64,000 nucleotides of DNA from Vandiemenella viatica (Eukaryota; Arthropoda; Insecta; Orthoptera; Morabidae): assembly GCA_031002005.1 (NCBI GenBank), contig JARYHS010009186.1, positions 186,150,437 through 186,214,436 of the forward strand. Reading direction: 5' to 3'. Numbering within the stretch: the first letter of the stretch is position 1; every line of letters starts with the position of its first letter. Shown here piece after piece: positions 56,206-64,000 of this stretch. The translations under genes were made by a program, and so were the position numbers. The notes beneath the pieces are model-generated. The model was not told the DNA's origin, did not search any database, and saw nothing but the letters and a program-made list of their open reading frames with translations.

Positions 56206-59200
56206 GTGGTGGACGCCGTTTCAAGAAATTTGACGACATGTGGGTGATGAAGAGTGCTGTGGCTGGTTATGAAGTAAGGAAGCGAGGATAAAAATAGGAA
56301 GGTATGACCAGGCTAAGGAAGGTCAGACTACGCCCATTGAAACCAAAAAAGATGCTTGATACGCTGATTGACGAAGAGCAGCAAACGTGTACCAACAGCA
56401 ACACGGGCAAAAGGATCCTCGGCATGCTTCCTTGACTGAAGGAGAGAATTAATATGACTCACCGGCAACCATCTCCAGTGTTCATATACTACATATCTAG
56501 CCATGGTCCTTCTCAGTAGGGAGAGGCCTCAAGGAAACAAACAGGCGCGACAATGGTGAAGTAAGTATTCCGGAACGTGTGGTTTTGGAATGCGAACAAA
56601 CCTAGGAATCACGAGCACACCTTCGGATACAACTTCAAAATCTACAAACATACGAAATGTTAAGTGATACCGAGCTCTGACACTTGATGGATGAAGCTTC
56701 TAATCTAGTATTTGTGCGAGAAAGTAAAATATACTGAAATGCAATTGGATCAGCGAGCAAGCGGCATCGGCATGAGAAACGGCTCTTGATAGTCAGTATG
56801 TCAGCAGTCGTCCTAAAGCATCAGCAGATGCAACTGGCGGCCGTTGCAACTTTGAATCACTTTGAAAATGTTGGCCAAATAGGAGCATCTTGAGGTATAA
56901 GTGAACGTGAGGTCATGGATATGTTAGGGAATACAAAACACGGCTGAAGGCACACCACAGGGAATAGTGCAAATTAGCAATCCCTGCTAAAAACTACCAG
57001 GATTCAACTTACCGCGGTCAATTTGGTGTAAATTAAATCGTATTAAATGTGGTACGGGATAAACTGCTTCATCTCTCCACACCTGAGGCTGCGACTGCGG
57101 TGAGGTTTCAAATATTGTGTCGCACATTGTGCATGATTGCTCAATACGCGCCTTTCCTGGTAGTCTAAAAAATGTAAATTTGGGTACGCCGCAAGCGGTG
57201 GTCTGGTTGGAACGCCTCGATGTCACGTTACAGTGGTTATGGCTGCTGATCCTCTCGTAGTCGCCTCATCACCTGCCAATTGCTTGCCTTGTCCGCCTAA
57301 CTATATATGTAGTTTAAAAGAAAGCTGTGTAATAATTACAGTATAATTGTTGTTAAGTATTGTTGAGTATTATAAATGTCATGTAGCATCATGCGCCAAA
57401 TAAAATAAATAAGTGAGCGTGAGAACGGTTCTCCAAAATGTGCATCTTCACTTCCTCCGCAAAATGGTTCATAACTGAGCACAATCAACCACTTTTTTAT
57501 TTGCCATTTTCTGATTTTATGTTGTCTTGTTACCGAAAGTAGGTCCTTAGATTCAATAATTTCTTTTTTAATTTTTTCTGTTTATGTTAATAGACGTCGC
57601 TAATTATTTTAGCGGATGTAGCGTTTTTCAAATATTCTACTAATTAATCTTCTATCTACACTAATCACCTCAACACTTAAAACAGCGAGTGTCTATGTAT
57701 CTTCATACTAAATCAATGAAGAGTCTATACACAAATGTTTCTACTTATCACTTCCCGTCGCGAAACAGGTTTTTTTTTCTGCGCTTTATGATTCCGGCAA
57801 TATTAAAGACGTGAAGTCAAGTCTGTGAATCATTTTCGTTAGGAAAGCAGTACTCTCAAAGACTTTTATATAGACAGTAATCTTTCTTCCGCAGGGTGTG
57901 TTGAGCTGGTAAACGACGAAGTCACTACAACATGAAGAGGATTGTGAACAATATGCCAAATGGATAAGCCATTAATAAAGGAACCATAGCAGCATCCAAG
58001 TTTAATAGTTTTCGAGAATTATGTAAAAATCGAAATCTGAATATTAGAACCCGGTGTCGAATCCTGATCCTCTTAAATATTAGGTCTTATCCAAGGATAT
58101 CAACATATATGGTGGAAAGTTGTAAATATATGGATGCAATATAGAGGAAATAAGGGAGATCAAATTTGATCTTTTTCCCTTGAAGCAAATGTTTTAAACT
58201 TACAAATGGGACGAATATGTCACGGAATGGTTAGTTCTTCACATTTGATCAGATTTGCCGATGTTCCGGTTGATTGACGTAGATTATCGTGTATTAAAAC
58301 GTAAGCACTTTCATCAAAGCTCGAGGACATTTTAAAACTAGGAAAACCATTCACATCAACGTAGATCACATTCAGATAGTAAAATGAACTCCTTGCGGTG
58401 CTTTCCTCAATTGCTTTCTATCCGTACAAGGCACAAAAATTTCGGATAGACTCCATTGTATTATCTTCTTTGTTAAGCTCAAACAAAATAGTAACTCGTG
58501 TGTGTCTCTTTTCTTTTCTCTTTTCATTCCATCTTCTTTGTCACGTAATTAGCGAAGTGAGTAGCTCCAACGTAGTCTGCGTTGTGCCTGTATATTAATA
58601 CGCTAGAATGCTCTGCGTTTCGGAGACCACGATAATTCGTACGTTCGACAAGGTAAGGAACAAAGGAAGGGGCAAGTCGAAAATATGCCATCGCTGACAT
58701 ATTTCAAGTCATATTTAAAATGCAAAACGTATTACGAGAAGAACAGTAGCACTCCAAATGACAGTGTTACAATCTCAAAATAAACTCAATCAAATTACAA
58801 GGATTTTCCATGAAACTGATGGCCTTACCAGGAAAAGGAAACCGTAAAAACCTTGAGAAAAGTGCATATAATTGTTAGTTTTTGTATAACCTGCAACATT
58901 CTGAAAAGAACATTTATTTTGTCACATATGCTGAAGGAGAATGAGGCGTTCGTTTAATTAGAAGCATAGGAGAAATAAATTCTTGTTATGATAAATATTT
59001 CGTGAGTTTAAAATATTCGCAAAAAAGTCCATGAGGATACGGTAATTACACTAAGTGAAAGTTGTCGACGATTTCAGCATAGTATAAAGAAACCACTTGA
59101 ATATAAAAGGGTGAAAACCACCACTGAAGATGACCCCATCCGGGGAGACAAGCGCAGATTCACGAGATGATAAAAAGAAGGTTAACAGTTAGGCAGGAAG

Positions 59201-60134
59201 ATATGATATTAGAATTACCATCAATAATCGATCGCGTTCTGATAATGTGCTTGAAAATGAGATAGGTTTCCCTCCGTTTGGTGACGAAACTTACGGCAAC
59301 AGTTCAAACGGCGGTGCGAGGGCAGACGTCTGCCGATAACGTTAGCCCTCTTTGAAGGCATGCTTAAGAACAATTTGTGACTTCATTACTTTTCCCCAGA
59401 ACAGTGGAAACAAGCGGGTTATCCTCTGCCAAAGACGGACATTGTTATTACATACGTAACAGTATAACAGTATTAAACCGTCAAGGAGATAATATTATGC
59501 TAATTCCGTGAAGTAGCTGCGAGCAACTTTCAAGGAAAAGAGGCATTTCGTTAAAAATTCTACTGTTTCTTTTGGACAATAACCGCAAGTCTCTCACTGT
59601 CATGGTTGCAATTTATGAGCGTGAATTTAAGTTGGTACTAACCTCATAACTCCACTATTTCTAAACTTTAAATAATTTATATCCGGCCCCCATCTAAAGT
59701 CAACATCATACTTACTGTTACCCAAAGATATCCTAATGTTGGTTCCTCAGAAGGGCCTATGTTGAAAAATAATCCACAATTTTTATTTTAACGCTTGTGC
59801 ATGTGATGCAACCAACTTAAAAGACAATCATTGTACGTATCAGTTTAAAATTGCAGACACTGAAGTTCCAGGAAATATTACTATCCGCATCGGCGCGCAT
59901 GATCGTTTTTTATTCACAACGGAGAGAATTACAAAAATCAAATGACAAGTTTGCCTCCATTTCTAATGCATGCAGCACACCCATTCACCACTTTCTATGG
60001 TCTACCGACATATTACCTTTGTGTTGCAAATGTATAGCACAGTCATTCGCCAAATCAGCAATTTTTTTCAACATCTCTGTATTGCGTTGAAACTATTTGT
60101 TAATTCATATCGGTCTTCAGCCATTTCCTCTCAT
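56206..60134. other. Long gene-free stretch
   Basis: No transposon or gene recognised. At 58607-58652 a short open stretch ending CAAG before GTAAGG has protein-like codons but a poor acceptor. At 59129-59150 is CTGAAGATGACC followed by a GGGG arm, hammerhead-like but lacking GAAA. Confidence 0.45.
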
Positions 60135-61072
60135 ATATTACATTAATCATCCAGAACATCATGACTAACTACCTATATCGATATAAACCCGCCCAAGCGA
60201 TAGCACCGTCACCTGATGAGGAATGACTGATAGTCAGTCACACTCACAGTGCATTTAGTATCAGTGAGCGTGCTATCCGTTTTTAGAATCGGGAAGGCGC
60301 GAGATCTATCTGAGTTTGGCCGAGGGCAGATTTTGAATACTCTAAGGTTCGGCACGAGCATTTCGGAAACTGCACCGCTTTTTTGGTGTTCGAGGAGTGC
60401 TGTGGTCAGTGTCTTCAACAAGTGGCGAAACCAAGGTGGTACCACGTCCAAACGTCGAGGGGTTGGGCGGCCACCTGTCATTACAGATATCGAACTTCGT
60501 AGGCTAGGCAGACTGGTAAAACAGGGCAGGAGGCGAACTGTGGCGAAACTAACATCAGACTTTATTGCTGGGTAGAGTACAAGTGTGTCTGAACATACAG
60601 TGCACCCAACACTCCTAACGATTGGCCTCCACAGCCGACGACCCATGCATTTGCCATCGTTAACCTCAAGACGTCGACAATCACGACTGAAATAGGCAAG
60701 TGACCATCGTCACTGGATGTGGGCGTAGTGGCAGAGTGTTACATGGTCTGATGAATCCCGATATCTTCTTCATATTGCCGAGTAGCAGTTGATGTGCTGC
60801 CCACCCCCCCCCCCCCAACTCACCAGATCTGAACCCGAATGGACACATCTGGGATGTGATTGAATGTGGTGCCAGAGCTCATCACCACCCTTCCAGGAAT
60901 TTACGGGAATAAAGTGACTTGTGTGTTTGCAGATGTGGTGCCAACTCCCTCCAGCGACCTACCAAGGCCTAACTGCTTCCATGCCAAGATACATCGCCGC
61001 TGTTATCCGAGCCAAAGGCTGACATACCGGCCATTAGGTAAGTGGTCATATTGTTCTGGCTGATCATCGTAT
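60135..61072 (+). mobile_element. Tc1/mariner-type transposon, internally deleted copy
   Basis: Same family as 40.2-42.0 kb. Ends: ATCATCCAGAACATCATGAC (left) and complement of GTCATATTGTTCTGGCTGAT (right). The frame 60249-60575 encodes the DNA-binding part: ARDLSEFGRGQILNTLRFGT, SRSAVVSVFNKWRNQGGTTS and GVGRPPVI. The middle of the transposase, including the second catalytic Asp, is missing. A run of 14 C (60804-60817) sits at the join before SPDLNPNGHIWDVIE, where the catalytic Glu block reads PNGHIW rather than PIEHIW. Confidence 0.9.
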
Positions 61073-63118
61073 ACTCGTATGTATTTGAAATACGTTTCAC
61101 GATTATTTTCCTCTTCCTACTTCATTCATCCGTGCAGGTACTCAATATTTTATCTTAACAACTTTCATGAAAGTGTTTCAAACTGTCTCAAAATATTATT
61201 CCATTGAACCCAATTTTCAACCTTAGTAGCTTGGATTTCCTACATCCATGCGGACGAATAATACCTATGTTTCCCATTTTTCTTTGTTAATTTTTATCCT
61301 ACTAGTCGAGTAATGTGACAAACACGACTCGACAGATTAATTAAGTGGAATTCCAACAGAATATGACATTTTATAGGAATGAATTCATTCCTCTCATCGA
61401 TTAACTTGGGATCGTAAAACGGCGCTTCTAAATATCTGTAGTTAGCAATCTTATCAAATTCCTGTTCACAGATAACCGTAAAACTTCCAGTTTAAATATG
61501 AAGTTACGCTTCAGTTTGAGAACGTCTCCATAAAATAGCTCACAGTGATAACGGCAGCCATTAGATTGAAAATATTCCTTCGACTAGTTCGAGAGTTGGA
61601 CCTTTATCTAATTTTTGTAACGTATAAATATTGCATATTATAATGTGATCACTGAGTTAAGTAAAACAGAGGGAAGGCATGGAAAATAAAATAGTGGAGT
61701 TTAATCAATAAGCTACAAAAAAAATTACCTGGTTGTAGACTCATTGTGCAGTTTCTTTACACACTGTTACGTGCAGCATTCAAACTATGTTGTTATCTGC
61801 TGAAAAACAAGTACAGTATATCAGCTCTTGTTTATTTTGAGTTGAGCCCCATGGGAGAGAACAGGTACGAGCTTGGCCGGACTCAAAATAGATATCAGTA
61901 TGATCACTGTATATCCGACTCAGCTGACGCAGACGAGGTAGAAGGGGATTGGTGACGTTCACACATGTCTGTCGTAACTTAGACGCCTTCAATTTAAAAT
62001 CGATCATTTCTTGTTTGTGCTTGATGCAGCTGCTGCATTACGCTGCTGCATTACAATGCTCTGTTTGTTCCTAAAATAGTAGCTCGAAAATAATAACTTG
62101 GATGAACGTACTCAGCTTCTGGTGATATCTGAATGAGCTTACATAGATTTTTACCTAGGGAGATACAACTTATCGCTTTGAGGAACGGACGATTCAGTAT
62201 AAAAGAGTAGAAAATCTTCGTAGAAATAACTCAAAATACTTGAAGAAAAATGATAACGAGATGGGAATGTAAATGTGTATCGCATATGGTATACGCATTG
62301 TGTAATCGTGTTATTATGCAAATAAAAGCAACCAGCACAGATAAATGGTATTAGAATTAATGCAGCGTACATTTTCACTGTCAGAATGAGAAATTTATGT
62401 TAAGCGCTTTACCACATTAGTAAAGGAAAGTTCCCGAATTTCAAGAATGTGATGTCTTTTAGAATACAATTTCTACACCTTGAGATAATATTCAAAAACA
62501 TTGTATTACGTTTTAATAAAAAAAATCTTACGAGATGTATGAAATTTTCGAAGATTTAGACACGTAACAATACAGAATGTTTTGTATTTATAGGAACAAC
62601 TATGTTAATTTTTCAGGAGTTATTATTGATAGCGGTTTTTGATAGCCGTAATTTGTGCAACAGGAACGTAGATCCTGTATTGTCAATGTTTCATCTAGCG
62701 TAAATGCGATCATCCATCATTAACAAATATGTGGCACGTATAAGAGTCATTCGTGTCACACGAACCTAATTATTTAAAACGCAGCACTAAATCCGTAGTG
62801 AATCTTTTATTCCCTGCGAAAATCGTTATAGCGATGGATCGCATATTTTCTGGTTTGTTCCAGAAATGAATTTTTAAAGGTAAAAAAAATAAAACATCCG
62901 TTATGAGTGCGAGATTTAAATAAAAATCAGTGTAAATCACAGCGAAACATATTTTTGCTTCTTTGCTAGTTATAAAGAATCTTTGAGCTTCATATTTTAT
63001 AGTGTGATTTGTTTTCAGATGATAAAAGGGGCTTATACATCGCAGCTCATGTTGTAACTGGTACTAATTTTACTAATTCATACGCAGGATTCGTAAGTCT
63101 CGTAAGTTTACACAAATA
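61073..63118. other. Gene-free AT-rich stretch
   Basis: No gene or shared repeat recognised. Confidence 0.5.
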
Positions 63119-63706
63119 CAGGGTGATTCAAGAGAAATGTTAAATATTGAAGGGAGTGGTACTAGGGACAATATCGAGAAAAGAATTCATATAAACATGT
63201 GTTAAATTTCAATTCGTTTGAAGACAGGTGTTGGAATGTTATGCATAAAATAAACCTCAGAAAATAATGAAGAGCACACAAATAACTTGCTGAAGTACTT
63301 TATTCACGCAAAAACACATTCGTATTTTACATTTTAAATTAAATGTCTCAACCTAGTAACGTAGCAATTACAGACTCTTTTTTTCTAATGTGAGCGCGCA
63401 TCAGGACTGTACGACGTACCTGTCGACATGAAGAATCAAGAAAGGGTTTTAATTTCTGTATTAAAGTCGTTGGTGGGATTTTTGGACAATTAATTTTAAC
63501 TGTTGTAAATATGCGTGTATTCTGACATGAATAAAGTTATTTTTGTGCTCTTTATTATTATCTGAGGTTTATTTTATGCATAACATTCCAGCATCTGTGG
63601 TTTCAAAACGAAAGGAAATCTGACACATGTTATATGAACTTTTTAACTCAATATTGTTCATACTACCACCTCATTCAGTATTTACTATTCCACTTGAATC
63701 ATCCTG
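63119..63706. mobile_element. 588-bp fold-back (MITE-like) element
   Basis: Left arm 63119-63302 and right arm 63530-63706 are inverted copies. Tips CAGGGTGATTCAAG and the complement of CTTGAATCATCCTG; inner shared word GGAATGTTATGCATAAAATA then AACCTCAG. TA stands on each side, which fits a Tc1/mariner-type target duplication. No transposase frame. Confidence 0.8.
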
Positions 63707-64000
63707 TATTTTGTAACACTTTTTCAATAAAGGGAATGGGATGTAAAAACGTAGCTAAAGCGTTTTGCGAGACGCTGAATGTTTTCATTTTATTTCGGTA
63801 CTGGACGGATCTAATACGGTCTGCTGATGTTTACAGTTGGTATCAATGAAGAGACTCGCCTGGTGCAGGCTGTCGGAATGCGACCGGGGTCACAGAATGC
63901 GTTCGGCCCTCAATTGGACGGAATTGACGCGCGGCTGGCTGTGAAGCAACGTTGACACTTCTGGCAGGCGAGGCGAAAGCAATAAAGAGCTGAGAGCGGG
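63707..64000. other. Edge of window, GC-rich end
   Basis: The last 150 bases are GC-rich with CpG sites, unlike the AT-rich sequence before them. This may be the start of a regulatory region or exon lying beyond the window. No frame could be assigned. Confidence 0.3.

Noticed and set aside
59129..59160. CTGAAGATGACC with GGGG arm as a hammerhead
   Set aside because: The stem could form, but the required GAAA is replaced by AGAC and no Penelope-like coding region is nearby.
60211..60240. CTGATGAG as a hammerhead core
   Set aside because: No GAAA follows at the right distance; it is part of the transposon end and the sister copy lacks it.
60209..60646. 145-residue minus-strand frame
   Set aside because: Antisense of the transposase on the plus strand.
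61096..61145. Pyrimidine tract and CAG/GTACTC as a recursive splice site
   Set aside because: The donor half is poor and it lies just beyond a transposon end; weaker than the sites at 1.3 and 26.7 kb.

Overview
This window reads as non-coding, repeat-dense DNA from a large insect genome, probably a polyneopteran such as an orthopteran. It is AT-rich and has no bacterial-style gene packing. It holds many 5'-truncated LINEs, tRNA-derived SINEs with A/B-box heads, Tc1/mariner-like transposons, a Penelope-like element, fold-back elements and homopolymer tracts of 50-56 bases. The lineage call is an inference from the style of these repeats; no marker gene is present. I found no convincing multi-exon host gene, so this is best read as intergenic or long-intron sequence.

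Layout. 0-10 kb: a decayed LINE (family 1), a candidate splice site and short exon near 1.3 kb (minus), SINE fragments, one copy of an unnamed TIR element (4.84-5.51 kb), a GC-rich patch, and the 3' end of a second LINE family (family 2, tail of GATGTA repeats). 9.5-14.5 kb: a SINE, a 0.54-kb palindromic element, then a nested structure in which a 3.6-kb family 1 LINE (esterase-like ORF1, endonuclease, RT) has split a Tc1-like transposon. 14.5-25.4 kb: SINEs, a 996-bp TIR element, a third LINE type (20.7-22.1 kb), and a palindrome split by a fourth LINE fragment and flanked by a 30-bp exact direct repeat. 25-34 kb: mostly featureless AT-rich DNA, with a Penelope-like element carrying a GIY-YIG nuclease and an opposed second fragment (30.9-32.1 kb).

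34.0-35.4 kb is a diverged tandem array of about eight units of ~164 bp. 35.9-37.55 kb is a family 2 LINE into which a perfect tandem dimer of a 120-bp hAT-like miniature element has jumped, with an 8-bp target duplication. 39.2-42.0 kb has two nearly identical family 2 LINE ends in opposite orientation, one inside a Tc1/mariner-type transposon with DD36E spacing; a shorter relative of that transposon lies at 60.1-61.1 kb. 46-56 kb has more LINE and mariner pieces, two copies of a second SINE family, and three SINEs with clear target duplications. The window ends with a 588-bp fold-back element and a GC-rich stretch.

Nothing here forms an operon or pathway. The biology is layered transposition: nested insertions give relative ages, and several short non-autonomous elements, notably the hAT-like dimer and the unnamed TIR element, deserve family-level follow-up. 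All transposon reading frames seen are broken or truncated.
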